Of a stretch of 64,000 nt of DNA, positions 34,529 to 44,619 are shown piece by piece. Every line of letters starts with the position of its first letter. The stretch's first letter is position 1. Made by a program: the position numbers and the translations under genes. The DNA comes from Betaproteobacteria bacterium (GTDB lineage Bacteria; Pseudomonadota; Gammaproteobacteria; Burkholderiales; Rhodocyclaceae), in assembly GCA_020621405.1 (NCBI GenBank), contig JAHRYN010000004.1:21618-85617 (forward strand), written 5' to 3'. The notes beneath the pieces were generated by a model. That model made no database searches. It worked only from the letters and a program-made list of their open reading frames with translations, and had not been told where the DNA came from.

Positions 34529-36303
34529 GCAGCGCGCCCCGGCGTTCCATCCGCATTCGCGAAGCGGCGCGAGAAGCGCAGCTGTTCCGGATAGGGAAAG
34601 AAATCCTGGATGTAACCCTCACGGATGCGTTGCTGAGTCTCCTGCCAGAACTTCACGTCCAGCAAGTCGCGGTGGTACTTCAGGAAGGCGGCCCGCACCT
34701 TCGGCGTCGACAGCAGGAAGGTCGCGAATTCCTCGGGAAAGATGTCGTTTCGTGCCACCGAGTACCACACCTCGCCCGACATTTCGTGTTCGAAACTCGG
34801 CGCCGGCGGGATGCGGCGGAAATTGCAGTCGGTCAGGAACTCGATCTCGTCATAGTCGTAGAACACCACCCGGCCGTAACGCGTGACGCCGAAGTTCTTC
34901 CACAGCAGGTCGCCCGGGAAGATGTTGGCCACAGCCAGTTCGCGGATCGCATTGCCGTATTCGTAGACCGCATGGTCGATCTGCTCCTCGGTCGCGCTCT
35001 CGAGGTAGATGTTCAGCGGAATCATGCGCCGCTCGATGTAGCAGTGACGTATCACCAGCTTGTCGCCGTCGCGTTCCAGCATCGATGGCGCGAGATCCTC
35101 GATCTGGGCCAGCAGTTCCGGCGTGAAGCGGTGCGCCGGCAACGCGATGTCGGAAAACTCGATGGTGTCCGCCATGCGGCCGACCCGGTCCACCTGCTTC
35201 ACCATCAGGAACTTGCGCTTGACCGTGGCACGATCGGTGTCCTTGGAGCTGCCGAAGCGGTCCTTGATGATCTTGAATACGTAGGGATAGGAAGGAAGCA
35301 TGAACACGAGCATCACGAGGCCCCGTATGCCGGGTGCCTCGATGAAGTTGTCGTTCGAGTGCCGCAGATGGTTGATCAGGTCGCGGAAAAACATGGTCTT
35401 GCCCTGTTTTCCCAGCCCGAGCATGGTGTAGATCTCGGATCGCGGCTTTTTCGGCATCAGCGTGCGCAGGAAATGCACGTTGGCCGACGGCACCTGCATG
35501 TCCGCCATGAAGTAGGCGCGCGACAGCGAGAACATGACGCTGACGCGCCATGGCTCGAGCAGGATGGTGTCGAGGAACAGCCCGCCCTTGCGGTCATGCA
35601 GCACCGACACCATGAACGGATACTCCTGATGGCCATTGATCGCCTTGCCGATCACGTAGGCCGCCTTGTTGCGGTAGAAGGCCGAACCGAGCACCTGCAG
35701 CTGGAGATTGGCCTCCGCCACCGGCCAGTCGCCGCCGAGGTGCGACAGCACGGCGCGCATGATGTAGTCCACGTCGCGGTCCAGATCGGTGAAGGGACGC
35801 GTCCAGCCGAAGTCCGTGAATATCCGCTTTACCGCCGCACGCAGGCCGATCTGGTTCGGGTAATAACTGCGCCAGGTCGGCGGAGAACTTTCGATCAGCT
35901 CGGTCGAAATCGCCGGGCGAACGAAGATGAAGTCGTTGTGGAAGTACTGGCGGTGCAGGATCTTCGTTGTGACGGAATTGAAGAAGGTTTCCGCCAGCTC
36001 CGGCTGCTTGTGATTCACCAGCAGTCCGATGTACAGCAGCTTGGCCTGCTGCCACGTGTTGTCGTCCAGGGAATCGGCGTGGAACTCGCTGTGCAGGCGC
36101 TCCACGCATTCCCGCACCCGGTCGTCGTAATACTGTATGCGCTCGCGGATGCAGCGTTGCTGCCCCTGCCAGTCGCCCTGCTCGAAGCGCTCCCTGGCAT
36201 TGCCGCTGACACTGCGGAACAGGCGGTAGTGCTTGTCGAAACCGTCGATCAGCGCCTGTGCGATGGCCTGTGCCACCTGGTTCTGGCCTGTCGGAAGATT
36301 CAT
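34525..36303 (-). CDS. aceK: Isocitrate dehydrogenase kinase/phosphatase
   Basis: A 592-residue bifunctional enzyme that inactivates isocitrate dehydrogenase by serine phosphorylation and reactivates it, so switching carbon between the TCA cycle and the glyoxylate shunt. The AceK sequence is recognisable throughout, for example IRERIQYYDDRV, DRKGGLFLDTILLEPW and NFGVTRYGRVVFYDYDEIE. Length is like the E. coli protein plus a short tail. It is divergent from icd, its substrate gene, rather than in an aceBAK operon as in enterobacteria. Confidence 0.96.
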   Translation of the reverse strand: MNLPTGQNQVAQAIAQALIDGFDKHYRLFRSVSGNARERFEQGDWQGQQRCIRERIQYYDDRVRECVERLHSEFHADSLDDNTWQQAKLLYIGLLVNHKQPELAETFFNSVTTKILHRQYFHNDFIFVRPAISTELIESSPPTWRSYYPNQIGLRAAVKRIFTDFGWTRPFTDLDRDVDYIMRAVLSHLGGDWPVAEANLQLQVLGSAFYRNKAAYVIGKAINGHQEYPFMVSVLHDRKGGLFLDTILLEPWRVSVMFSLSRAYFMADMQVPSANVHFLRTLMPKKPRSEIYTMLGLGKQGKTMFFRDLINHLRHSNDNFIEAPGIRGLVMLVFMLPSYPYVFKIIKDRFGSSKDTDRATVKRKFLMVKQVDRVGRMADTIEFSDIALPAHRFTPELLAQIEDLAPSMLERDGDKLVIRHCYIERRMIPLNIYLESATEEQIDHAVYEYGNAIRELAVANIFPGDLLWKNFGVTRYGRVVFYDYDEIEFLTDCNFRRIPPAPSFEHEMSGEVWYSVARNDIFPEEFATFLLSTPKVRAAFLKYHRDLLDVKFWQETQQRIREGYIQDFFPYPEQLRFSRRFANADGTPGRAA

Positions 36304-36514
36304 GTGCGCCCCGCCGTTTCGATCAAGTCATCGATTCTATGGCCTTGGCAGCTTGTCGTGATGGCCGTGCGGCAGTGCAACATCGATTGCCTGTGCGCGC
36401 GTTGTCAGGTGGATGTCGCATCGCGTCAGGATTGGGGGATAATCCTGGGTGCCCGCGGGCGGCAACCCCGCCGCAGGAACGATAACCAGACAACACACCA
36501 AGGAGCTGGATGGC

Positions 36515-37759
36515 ATGAGTACCACTCACATCAAGATTCCCGCCGAGGGGACCAAAATCGTCGCTGGCCAGCCTATGCCCGACAATCCCATCATTCCGTT
36601 CATCGAAGGTGATGGCATCGGCGTGGACATCACGCCTGTGATGAAGGATGTGGTCGACGCAGCCGTGGCCAAAGCATACGGCGGCAAGAAAAAGATCACG
36701 TGGATGGAAGTGTACGCAGGCGAGAAGGCAACCCGCCTGTACGGCCCCGATGTATGGCTGCCGGAAGACACGCTGGCCGCGCTGAAGGAATACGTGGTGT
36801 CGATCAAGGGCCCGATGACGACGCCGGTCGGCGGTGGCATCCGCTCGCTGAACGTTGCCCTTCGCCAGGAACTCGATCTTTACGTCTGTCTGCGTCCGGT
36901 GCGTTACTTCACCGGCGTACCCAGCCCGGTCAAGCAGCCGGAACTGACCGACATGGTGATCTTCCGCGAGAATACCGAAGACATTTACGCCGGCATCGAA
37001 TGGCAGGCCGAAACCGACGGTGCGCGCAAGGTGATCAAGTTCCTGCGCGAGGAAATGGGCGTCAAGAAAATCCGCTTCCCCGAAACGTCGGCGATCGGCA
37101 TCAAGCCCGTGTCGCGCGAAGGTTCGGAGCGGCTGGTCCGCAAGGCCCTGCAGTACGTGGTGGACAACGACCGCAAGTCGCTGACCATCGTGCACAAGGG
37201 CAACATCATGAAGTACACGGAGGGCGGTTTCCGCGACTTCGCGTACGAGCTGGCGCAGAAGGAATTCGGTGCGCAGCCGATCGATGGCGGACCGTGGTGC
37301 AAGTTCAAGAACCCGAAGACCGGCCGCGACATCATCGTCAAGGACGCGATCGCCGACGCCTTCCTGCAGCAAATCCTGCTGCGTCCGGCCGAATACGACG
37401 TGATCGCGACGCTGAACCTGAACGGCGACTACATCTCCGACGCACTGGCGGCTCAGGTCGGTGGCATCGGCATTGCGCCGGGAGCGAACCTCTCCGACAA
37501 CTACGCAGTCTTCGAAGCCACCCACGGAACGGCGCCGAAGTATGCGGGTCTGGACAAGGTCAATCCGGGTTCGCTGATCCTGTCCGCCGAAATGATGCTG
37601 CGTCACATGGGCTGGACGGAAGCGGCCGACCTGATCATTTCGTCGATGGAACGCGCCATCGGCGACAAGCAGGTCACCTATGACTTCGCGCGTCTGCTCG
37701 AAGGGGCGAACGAAGTATCTTGCTCTGCTTTCGGACGCGCAATGATCGCCCGCATGTAG
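36515..37759 (+). CDS. icd: NADP-dependent isocitrate dehydrogenase
   Basis: A 414-residue enzyme of the E. coli Icd type. Substrate and regulatory motif [17 protein letters not shown] contains the serine (S111) corresponding to the AceK phosphorylation site of E. coli; [17 protein letters not shown] and [11 protein letters not shown] form the metal and coenzyme regions. ATG 36515 has AAGGAG. The neighbouring aceK suggests reversible phosphorylation operates here. A bidirectional terminator follows. Confidence 0.96.
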   Translation: MSTTHIKIPAEGTKIVAGQPMPDNPIIPFIEGDGIGVDITPVMKDVVDAAVAKAYGGKKKITWMEVYAGEKATRLYGPDVWLPEDTLAALKEYVVSIKGPMTTPVGGGIRSLNVALRQELDLYVCLRPVRYFTGVPSPVKQPELTDMVIFRENTEDIYAGIEWQAETDGARKVIKFLREEMGVKKIRFPETSAIGIKPVSREGSERLVRKALQYVVDNDRKSLTIVHKGNIMKYTEGGFRDFAYELAQKEFGAQPIDGGPWCKFKNPKTGRDIIVKDAIADAFLQQILLRPAEYDVIATLNLNGDYISDALAAQVGGIGIAPGANLSDNYAVFEATHGTAPKYAGLDKVNPGSLILSAEMMLRHMGWTEAADLIISSMERAIGDKQVTYDFARLLEGANEVSCSAFGRAMIARM

Positions 37760-37806
37760 GAATGGCAGACAGTGGCGCCCGCCCGGACGCCACTGTTGCC
37801 TGCACG

Positions 37807-37836
37807 AAAAAAAACCCGGCCGAGGCCGGGTTTTTC
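37807..37836. terminator. Bidirectional terminator between icd and cold-shock gene
   Basis: CCCGGCC-GA-GGCCGGG flanked by eight A on the left and TTTTTC on the right serves the convergent icd and cold-shock genes. Confidence 0.85.
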
Positions 37837-37860
37837 ATGTGCTAAATCCGCGGGAACAGA

Positions 37861-38064
37861 TCAAGCAGCCTGGATGTTTGCGGCCTGCTTGCCTTTGGGC
37901 CCCTGGGTCACGTCGAAACTCACCTTCTGGCCTTCCTTCAGGGTCTTGAAACCACCCATCTGGATTGCTGAAAAATGGGCGAAAAGATCCTCGCTACCAT
38001 CGTCCGGGGTGATGAAGCCATAACCCTTGGAATCATTGAACCACTTCACGGTACCAGTTGCCAT
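37861..38064 (-). CDS. Cold-shock domain protein (CspA family)
   Basis: A 67-residue single cold-shock domain that binds single-stranded RNA or DNA. The RNP1 motif is KGYGFITPD and RNP2 is DLFAHFSA. Its 5' leader is long: a candidate TTGACC-N17-TAAAAG promoter puts the start of the transcript about 150 bases upstream. Which paralogue it is (cold-induced or constitutive) cannot be told. Confidence 0.95.
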   Translation of the reverse strand: MATGTVKWFNDSKGYGFITPDDGSEDLFAHFSAIQMGGFKTLKEGQKVSFDVTQGPKGKQAANIQAA

Positions 38065-38250
38065 TGATCTTATCCTCTCAACCTCTCAAATGAGCCGAAG
38101 CTCCCGTACATGTTTGTGCTTCAAGATCCGCTTCGCCAACCCGGGAACTACTGACTGAGACGGAACTCTGCATCAGTCAGGGACTGTGTTCACTCGAGAG
38201 CTTGAATCAAACACAGAACGGCTTTTAGCTCAGATGAAGTACGTGGTCAA
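38065..38250 (-). promoter_or_regulatory. Candidate promoter and long 5' leader of the cold-shock gene
   Basis: On the minus strand a -35 TTGACC (38245-38250) and -10 TAAAAG (38222-38227) are 17 bp apart, which predicts a leader of about 150 nt before ATG 38064. Long structured leaders of this size act as thermosensors in cspA mRNAs. The bases just before the start contain GAGAGGATAAGATCA, giving the ribosome binding site. The rest of the gene-free region up to clpS (38251-38451) shows only the clpS promoter candidate. Confidence 0.5.
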
Positions 38251-38451
38251 CACGTTTCCATGCTGCACCACGGAAGACGGCGGCGCGCCGTTTGGAGCAA
38301 AACCGGACCTGTCACGCAAGCGCATGTGGCGACCGTCGCGCAGCCGGTCGGCAGCGACTATTTTCGGGGTGTCCGAAGTGCCCGGAAAAGCCTGCAGGAA
38401 GCGGGCGAATTCCCGTGTTGCAGACAGGTTGATTGTGATTAGAATGAGGCC

Positions 38452-38760
38452 ATGGTTACACGCAAGCAGGAAGAATCGCTCCTTGAACTTGAAAAGACCC
38501 GGGTAAAGCCCCCACCTCTGTTCAAGGTCATGGTGCTGAATGACGATTACACCCCCATGGATTTCGTGGTTGGGGTACTCCAACGATTTTTCGGCATGAG
38601 CCGGGAACAGGCGACGCGCGTCATGCTCAAGGTACATACGGAGGGGGCCGGCGTTTGCGGCATTTACCCCAAGGACGTGGCAGCTTCCAAGGTTGAACAG
38701 GTGAGTACCTTTGCCCGCCAGCATCTGCACCCGCTGGCGTGTGTGATGGAGGAAAATTGA
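38452..38760 (+). CDS. clpS: ClpS adaptor for ClpA
   Basis: A 102-residue N-end-rule adaptor that hands substrates to ClpAP. The conserved region [19 protein letters not shown] and the [20 protein letters not shown] segment hold the N-degron pocket. It ends one base before clpA. A candidate promoter, TTGCAG (38418) and TAGAAT (38440) with a 16-bp spacer, would place the transcript start almost at the ATG, so either the mRNA is nearly leaderless or another promoter is used. Confidence 0.95.
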   Translation: MVTRKQEESLLELEKTRVKPPPLFKVMVLNDDYTPMDFVVGVLQRFFGMSREQATRVMLKVHTEGAGVCGIYPKDVAASKVEQVSTFARQHLHPLACVMEEN

Positions 38761-38761
38761 A

Positions 38762-41032
38762 ATGATCGCGCAGGAGCTCGAAGTCAGCCTTCACATGGCC
38801 TTTGTCGAAGCACGGCAAAAGCGCCATGAATTCATCACCGTCGAACACCTGCTCCTCGCTCTGCTGGACAATCCGTCAGCAGCCGAGGTGTTGCGTGCCT
38901 GTGCAGTCAATATTGACGACCTGCGCAAGGAACTGTCGGCCTTCATCAACGAGCACACTCCTGTGGTCGATGGCAGCGAGGAAATCGACACGCAGCCGAC
39001 ACTCGGATTTCAGCGTGTCATCCAGCGCGCCATCCTGCATGTCCAATCATCCGGAAAGAAGGAAGTCACTGGCGCGAACGTGCTGGTAGCCATCTTCGGC
39101 GAGAAGGATTCGCACGCGGTCTACTTTCTGCAGCGCCAGGGGGTCACGCGGCTGGACATCGTCAACTTCATCTCGCACGGCATCACGAAGGCGGCGCAAC
39201 CAGCCGCTGCCAGCAAGCCGGAGGCGGAACAGGGCGAGCACGAGCAGGAAAGCGGTCAGGCCGGCGGTGCGCTGGACAGCTTCACGCAGAATCTGAATTC
39301 GCAGGCGCTGATGGGAAAGATCGACCCGCTGATCGGACGCGACAACGAACTTGAACGCGTCATCCAGACACTGTGCCGCCGCCGCAAGAACAACCCCCTG
39401 CTGGTCGGCGAAGCCGGCGTGGGTAAGACGGCGATCGCCGAAGGCCTGGCCCGCCGCATCATCGAAGGACGTGTGCCGGACATCCTGTCGGACGCGACCA
39501 TCTACGCACTCGACATGGGTGCCTTGTTGGCTGGTACCAAATACCGCGGTGATTTCGAGCAACGTCTCAAGTCGGTACTCAAGCAGCTGCTCGACAATCC
39601 GAACGCCATCCTGTTCATCGACGAAATCCACACCCTGATCGGTGCCGGTGCGGCGTCGGGCGGGACGCTCGATGCGTCCAACCTGCTCAAGCCTGCACTG
39701 TCGTCGGGTCAGCTGAAATGCATCGGTGCGACGACCTATACCGAATACCGTGGCGTATTCGAGAAGGATCACGCGCTGTCGCGACGTTTTCAGAAGATCG
39801 ATGTGAACGAACCCAGCGTCGAGGAGACAGTGTCCATCCTGAAGGGGTTGAAGTCGCGCTTCGAACAGCATCACGGCATCAAGTATTCGGCAACCGCACT
39901 GTCGTCGGCAGCCGAACTATCGGCCCGCTACATCAATGACCGTCACCTGCCCGACAAGGCGATCGACGTGATCGACGAAGCGGGTGCTGCCCAGCGTGTT
40001 CTGCCGAAATCGAAGCAGAAAAAAGTGATCGGCAAGACGGAGATCGAGGAAATCGTCGCCAAGATTGCACGTGTTCCGTCGCAGCATGTGTCGAATGACG
40101 ATCGCTCGGCGCTGCGCAATCTCGATCGCGATCTGAAGAACGTCGTGTTCGGGCAGGACAATGCGATCGATGCACTGGCGACCGCAATCAAGATGTCGCG
40201 CTCTGGCCTCGGCAATCCGCACAAGCCGATCGGCAGCTTCCTGTTCAGCGGCCCGACTGGCGTCGGAAAGACGGAAGTGGCCCGGCAGCTCGCGTACTGC
40301 ATGGGTATCGATTTGATCCGCTTCGACATGTCGGAATACATGGAACGCCATGCGGTAAGCCGCCTCATCGGCGCGCCGCCGGGCTATGTCGGATTCGACC
40401 AGGGTGGATTGCTGACCGAAGCCGTGACGAAAAAACCGCATGCCGTGCTGCTGCTCGATGAAATCGAAAAGGCGCACCCGGACATATTCAATATCCTGCT
40501 GCAGGTCATGGATCACGGCACGCTGACCGACAACAACGGACGTCAGGCGGACTTCCGCAATGTGGTGATCATCATGACCACGAACGCCGGTCAGGAAACA
40601 CTGCAGAAGGCGCTCATCGGCTTTACCGCGGAACGCGAGGCGGGCGACGAGATGGTCGATATCAAGCGGCTGTTCACTCCGGAATTCCGGAACCGTCTCG
40701 ACGCCATCATCTCGTTCCGTGCGCTGGACCGCGAAATCATCCTGCGCGTGGTCGACAAGTTCCTGATGCAGCTCGAAGGTCAGTTGCAGGAGAAAAAGGT
40801 CGAGGTCGTCTTCGCCGACGCACTGCGTACCTGGCTTGCAGAAGTCGGTTTCGATCCGCTGATGGGTGCCCGCCCGATGGCGCGGCTGATCCAGGACACG
40901 ATCCGTTCTGCCTTGGCAGACGAATTGCTGTTCGGGCGGCTTGTCAGTGGCGGCAAAGTCACCATCGATGTCGATGCCGAAAAGAAGGTGAGGCTGGTGT
41001 TCGACGAAGAAGAACTCGCCACACCTGCCTGA
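38762..41032 (+). CDS. clpA: ClpA, ATPase subunit of ClpAP protease
   Basis: A 756-residue double AAA+ unfoldase. The N domain (1-145) receives ClpS; D1 has Walker A GEAGVGKT and the D2 ring has [14 protein letters not shown], with Walker [15 protein letters not shown]. The IGF loop for ClpP docking is IGFTAERE near residue 620. It starts one base after the clpS stop, so the two are translationally coupled. A terminator follows. clpP is not in the window. Confidence 0.96.
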   Translation: MIAQELEVSLHMAFVEARQKRHEFITVEHLLLALLDNPSAAEVLRACAVNIDDLRKELSAFINEHTPVVDGSEEIDTQPTLGFQRVIQRAILHVQSSGKKEVTGANVLVAIFGEKDSHAVYFLQRQGVTRLDIVNFISHGITKAAQPAAASKPEAEQGEHEQESGQAGGALDSFTQNLNSQALMGKIDPLIGRDNELERVIQTLCRRRKNNPLLVGEAGVGKTAIAEGLARRIIEGRVPDILSDATIYALDMGALLAGTKYRGDFEQRLKSVLKQLLDNPNAILFIDEIHTLIGAGAASGGTLDASNLLKPALSSGQLKCIGATTYTEYRGVFEKDHALSRRFQKIDVNEPSVEETVSILKGLKSRFEQHHGIKYSATALSSAAELSARYINDRHLPDKAIDVIDEAGAAQRVLPKSKQKKVIGKTEIEEIVAKIARVPSQHVSNDDRSALRNLDRDLKNVVFGQDNAIDALATAIKMSRSGLGNPHKPIGSFLFSGPTGVGKTEVARQLAYCMGIDLIRFDMSEYMERHAVSRLIGAPPGYVGFDQGGLLTEAVTKKPHAVLLLDEIEKAHPDIFNILLQVMDHGTLTDNNGRQADFRNVVIIMTTNAGQETLQKALIGFTAEREAGDEMVDIKRLFTPEFRNRLDAIISFRALDREIILRVVDKFLMQLEGQLQEKKVEVVFADALRTWLAEVGFDPLMGARPMARLIQDTIRSALADELLFGRLVSGGKVTIDVDAEKKVRLVFDEEELATPA

Positions 41033-41050
41033 CCGGAACCACACCATCAA

Positions 41051-41080
41051 GGCGGCCCTTTGGGGCCGCCTCTTTTTTTG
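41051..41080 (+). terminator. Rho-independent terminator after clpA
   Basis: GGCGGCCC-TTTG-GGGCCGCC followed by TCTTTTTTT. Confidence 0.9.
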
Positions 41081-41115
41081 TCCGAATTTCTTGATCAGAC
41101 GATAGGGGAAACGAT

Positions 41116-41595
41116 ATGGATATCCATACTGCAGACCTGTGCGACCAGTTCGAATCAGAACTGCAGATATGCGCTCCGATGTTCCGCAGCTACGGTGGCA
41201 AAGCCGCATTCGGCGGGCCGATCACGACATTGAAACTGTTCGAGGACAACGGGCTCGTGCGCAAGGCGCTGGAGCAACCCGGCAACGGTCGGGTTCTGGT
41301 GATTGATGGGGGCGGATCGATGCGCCGCGCGCTGGTGGGTGACCAGATTGCGCTGCTTGCGGCAACCAATGGCTGGGCCGGCATCGTTGTATACGGTTGC
41401 ATCCGCGATTCGGCCGCCATCGGACAGATGAACCTGGGCGTCTTCGCACTCGGCACGCACCCGCTGAAGACGGTAAAACGCAATGAAGGACAGACTGATG
41501 TCGTTGTGACGTTCGGTGGCGTCGACTTCGTACCCGGGCAACACCTTTACGCGGACAGTGATGGAATCATCCTCTGTCCTCGCACGCTCATCTGA
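41116..41595 (+). CDS. rraA: RraA-family protein
   Basis: A 159-residue protein the size of E. coli RraA, the inhibitor of RNase E. FRSYGGKAAFGGPITTLK, the GGGSMRRALVGDQIA loop and YGCIRDSAAI are conserved; the last two form the metal-dependent lyase site that the family shares with class II pyruvate aldolases. It could be an RNase E regulator or a small oxo-acid lyase; the nearby glyoxylate genes give weak support to the second. Confidence 0.8.
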   Translation: MDIHTADLCDQFESELQICAPMFRSYGGKAAFGGPITTLKLFEDNGLVRKALEQPGNGRVLVIDGGGSMRRALVGDQIALLAATNGWAGIVVYGCIRDSAAIGQMNLGVFALGTHPLKTVKRNEGQTDVVVTFGGVDFVPGQHLYADSDGIILCPRTLI

Positions 41596-41990
41596 CTTGC
41601 GCAGCGCACAACTTTTTGGCTGTATTTGTGCATATTTTCTTCTTCTCTAAGCCAAAACACAGACAACACTTTGATTATTAATAAAATACAATTTCTTATA
41701 TCTTATAGAAGACCCCTTGTTGCTTTGCCCAAGCCTATTTATACTTGGCTTCATCACGATAGCTTGCTGATCTCATGCGACAGCCGGCTTCCCGGGCGCC
41801 CGGTTTGCTTGCCGCCACACGCGGCTGCAGGCCACGCGGGTTTCGTGCGTCGGCCAGCATCAGTCAAAGTCGGCCGAAAGATGTGTCCGGACAACGACGT
41901 CGGACCCGGGTGTCAAGCTGCAATGAATTTCAGGGCGTGCAGAAGCCAGAGGCCGCCGATCGGATTTGTTTTTTTCTTCGAGGATAAGCA
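41596..41990 (+). promoter_or_regulatory. AT-rich promoter region of aceA
   Basis: This 395-bp gene-free region is strikingly AT-rich between about 41620 and 41760 in an otherwise GC-rich window. A good sigma-70 candidate is TTGTTG (41717-41722), 17 bp, TATACT (41740-41745), giving a leader of about 240 nt before aceA. The AT-rich block just upstream of the -35 would serve as UP element or as a site for nucleoid proteins. The remainder (41760-41980) is GC-rich again, with no clear gene. Confidence 0.5.
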
Positions 41991-43289
41991 ATGAGCACGA
42001 AAGATCAGGAAATCGCCAAGATTCAGAAGGATTGGGACGAAAATCCCCGCTGGAAGGGCATCAAGCGCGGCTACACGGCTGCTGACGTCTATCGTCTGCG
42101 CGGCTCGTTCCCGGTTGAGTACACGCTGGCTCGCCGCGGCGCGGAAAAGCTGTGGAACCTGGTCCACAACGAACCGTTCATCAACTGTCTGGGCGCACTG
42201 ACCGGTGGCCAGGCAATGCAGCAGGTGAAGGCCGGCGTGAAGGCGATCTACCTGTCGGGCTGGCAAGTCGCTGCCGACAACAACTCCTACGAAGCCATGT
42301 ACCCCGACCAGTCGCTGTATCCGGTCGACTCGGTACCGACGGTCGTGACTCGCATCAACAACAGCTTCAAGCGCGCTGACGAAATCCAGCATGCCAAGGG
42401 CGTGTCGGCTGGCGACAAGGGTTACATCGACTACTTCGCCCCGATCGTGGCCGATGCAGAAGCCGGTTTCGGCGGCGTGCTGAACGCCCACGAACTGATG
42501 AAGGCGATGATCCGTGCAGGCGCAGCCGGCGTGCACTTCGAAGACCAGCTCGCATCGGTCAAGAAGTGTGGCCACATGGGCGGCAAGGTGCTGGTCCCGA
42601 CCCAGGATGCCGTGCAGAAGCTGATCGCTGCCCGTCTGGCTGCCGACGTTTGCGGCGTGCCGACCCTGATTCTGGCGCGTACCGATGCCGAAGCTGCTGA
42701 CCTGCTGACCAGCGATTGCGACGACAACGACAAGCCGTTCGTTACCGGCGAACGTACCAACGAAGGCTTCTACAAGACCAAGAAGGGTCTGGACCAGGCC
42801 ATTTCGCGCGGTCTGGCCTACGCACCGTACGCTGACCTGATCTGGTGCGAGACCGGCACGCCGGACCTGGCTTTCGCCAAGGCTTTTGCCGATGCGATCC
42901 ACGCCAAGTTCCCGGGCAAGCTGTTGGCCTACAACTGCTCGCCGTCGTTCAACTGGAAGAAGAACCTGGACGATGCAACCATCGCCAAGTTCCAGCGCGA
43001 ACTGGGCGCCATGGGCTACAAGTACCAGTTCATCACGCTGGCCGGCATCCACAACATGTGGTACCACATGTTCGATCTGGCACAGGACTACGTCGCCCGC
43101 GGCATGTCGGCCTATGTCGAGAAGGTTCAGGAGCCGGAATTCGCAGCTCGCGACCGCGGCTACACCTTCGTGTCGCACCAGCAGGAAGTCGGTACCGGCT
43201 ACTTCGACGACGTGACCACCACCATCCAGGGTGGCAATTCGTCGGTGACCGCGCTGACCGGTTCGACCGAAGAAGAGCAGTTCCACTAA
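41991..43289 (+). CDS. aceA: Isocitrate lyase
   Basis: A 432-residue enzyme splitting isocitrate to glyoxylate and succinate. The catalytic motif [14 protein letters not shown] near residue 190, the metal region [10 protein letters not shown] and the YNCSPSFNW segment are intact. Length equals the E. coli enzyme. Its codons lean to the translationally preferred set (AAG, CTG, GGC), consistent with high expression. Two hairpins and a long T run follow. Confidence 0.97.
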   Translation: MSTKDQEIAKIQKDWDENPRWKGIKRGYTAADVYRLRGSFPVEYTLARRGAEKLWNLVHNEPFINCLGALTGGQAMQQVKAGVKAIYLSGWQVAADNNSYEAMYPDQSLYPVDSVPTVVTRINNSFKRADEIQHAKGVSAGDKGYIDYFAPIVADAEAGFGGVLNAHELMKAMIRAGAAGVHFEDQLASVKKCGHMGGKVLVPTQDAVQKLIAARLAADVCGVPTLILARTDAEAADLLTSDCDDNDKPFVTGERTNEGFYKTKKGLDQAISRGLAYAPYADLIWCETGTPDLAFAKAFADAIHAKFPGKLLAYNCSPSFNWKKNLDDATIAKFQRELGAMGYKYQFITLAGIHNMWYHMFDLAQDYVARGMSAYVEKVQEPEFAARDRGYTFVSHQQEVGTGYFDDVTTTIQGGNSSVTALTGSTEEEQFH

Positions 43290-43321
43290 GAACCGCTCGC
43301 CCCGCGCAAGCGGGTAAAAAA

Positions 43322-43352
43322 GCCGCCCGGCGCAAGCCCGGCGGCTTTTTTT
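43322..43352 (+). terminator. Rho-independent terminator after aceA
   Basis: GCCGCCCGGC-GCAA-GCCCGGCGGC followed by eight T. A smaller hairpin, CCCGC-GCAA-GCGGG, lies just before it at 43301-43314. Confidence 0.88.
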
Positions 43353-43372
43353 TCTTTCGTGTCCGGCGGAGC

Positions 43373-44320
43373 TCAGTCGTCCATCGACTGCGGCAGTTCG
43401 GGCATGAAGCGCCCCCCCGATTCCCAGTAGGCCAGATCACCGTAGGTAAGTTTCAGCAGGTCGACGAACAGCCTGACGCGCAGCGGCAGGTGTCGTCGCT
43501 GCGGGAACAGCGCATAGATTCCGATCGGCGGCGCTGCGAAGTCCGTCAGGACCTCGATCAAGGCACCTGTCGCAAGATCCTCGCGCACTTCCCAGTAGGA
43601 CCGCCATGCCAATCCAAGACCACTTAAAGCCCAATCCCGCAGTACAGCCCCATCATTACATTCAACCAGATGTGTAATGCGCAGCATGATGGGTTCGCCG
43701 TGCGCGGTGAAGCTCCACCCGCGTGCCTGCGCGCGATTCGGCCCAAGCCCCAGACATCGATGCTGCAGCAGGTCATACGGATGCCCCGGCTTGCCGTACC
43801 GCGCCAGATAGTCCGGACTGGCCACCACCACGCGCCGCGTTTCCCCCAATTTGATACTGATCATGCTGGAATCGGGCAGGCTGCCGATCCGGACCGCGCA
43901 ATCCACGTTTTCATTCACGAGGTCGACCATCCGGTCGGTCAGATCAAGCGATATCTTGACGTCAGGATTCAGGCCCATGAAGCGTTTGACCAGTGGTGCA
44001 ACGTGGCGGCGACCGAATCCGGCCGGCGCACTGACGCGCAGCAACCCGGTCGCCCTCGCCCCGCCTGCGCCGACCGCCGCATCGGCACTTGCCATGTCGT
44101 TCAGGATGCGCTGGCAGTCTTCGAGATAGGCACTGCCTTCGTGCGTGAGCGTGAGCTTGCGCGTCGTGCGCAGCATCAATTTGACGCCCAGTCGCTCCTC
44201 CAGCGCATCCATGCGCCGACCGATCACCGCCGGTTGAACCCCCTCCAGCTTGGCCGCCGCCGACAGACTGCCCTGAGCCACGACAGAAACGAAGGATTCG
44301 ATCTCTTTGAATCGGTCCAT
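43373..44320 (-). CDS. LysR-type transcriptional regulator next to glyoxylate genes
   Basis: A 315-residue LysR regulator. The N-terminal winged helix (FVSVVAQGSLSAAAKLEGVQ, GRRMDALEERLGVKLMLRTT) is followed by a standard effector domain (LLRVSAPAGFGRRHVAPLV). It sits between aceA and aceB, divergent from aceB, the usual layout for a LysR protein and its target, so control of the glyoxylate shunt is plausible but unproven. A 13-bp palindrome lies directly before its start and may be autoregulatory. Confidence 0.88.
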   Translation of the reverse strand: MDRFKEIESFVSVVAQGSLSAAAKLEGVQPAVIGRRMDALEERLGVKLMLRTTRKLTLTHEGSAYLEDCQRILNDMASADAAVGAGGARATGLLRVSAPAGFGRRHVAPLVKRFMGLNPDVKISLDLTDRMVDLVNENVDCAVRIGSLPDSSMISIKLGETRRVVVASPDYLARYGKPGHPYDLLQHRCLGLGPNRAQARGWSFTAHGEPIMLRITHLVECNDGAVLRDWALSGLGLAWRSYWEVREDLATGALIEVLTDFAAPPIGIYALFPQRRHLPLRVRLFVDLLKLTYGDLAYWESGGRFMPELPQSMDD

Positions 44321-44326
44321 TTTGTA

Positions 44327-44339
44327 CTTTTAGTAAAAG
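44327..44339. promoter_or_regulatory. AT-rich palindrome before the LysR start codon
   Basis: CTTTTA-G-TAAAAG is a perfect dyad seven bases upstream of the LysR start, covering its ribosome binding region. A repressor or the LysR protein itself could block expression there. Chance occurrence in AT-rich sequence is possible. Confidence 0.3.
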
Positions 44340-44619
44340 ATAAATGTACTTCAGCGGATCTTAACTATTACATAAGGAAAGTCTAGTATTTGTGCAGATG
44401 CAGCAATTCATGCCGGGCACAAGCCGGTCTGATGCATCGGACGTTAGAACTCGGTCCTCCCGCCCACTCATGCGCAACCCGCCGACGGTGGCACACCTGC
44501 CTGGTGACGGAATCACCGTCATCGCTCGGGTGTGAGGGACGGCCACCTTCTGTCCGGAGCACGTAGCTCTTCCGCTCACGTCATACCGGTTCACGAATTG
44601 CCCGTTGGAGCGCATGCGC

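Noticed and set aside
34630-36612. Plus-strand open frame of 660 codons opposite aceK
   Set aside because: A shadow of aceK codon structure; aceK is unmistakable on the other strand.
39917-41209. Minus-strand open frame of 430 codons opposite clpA
   Set aside because: Antisense shadow; clpA motifs are complete on the plus strand.
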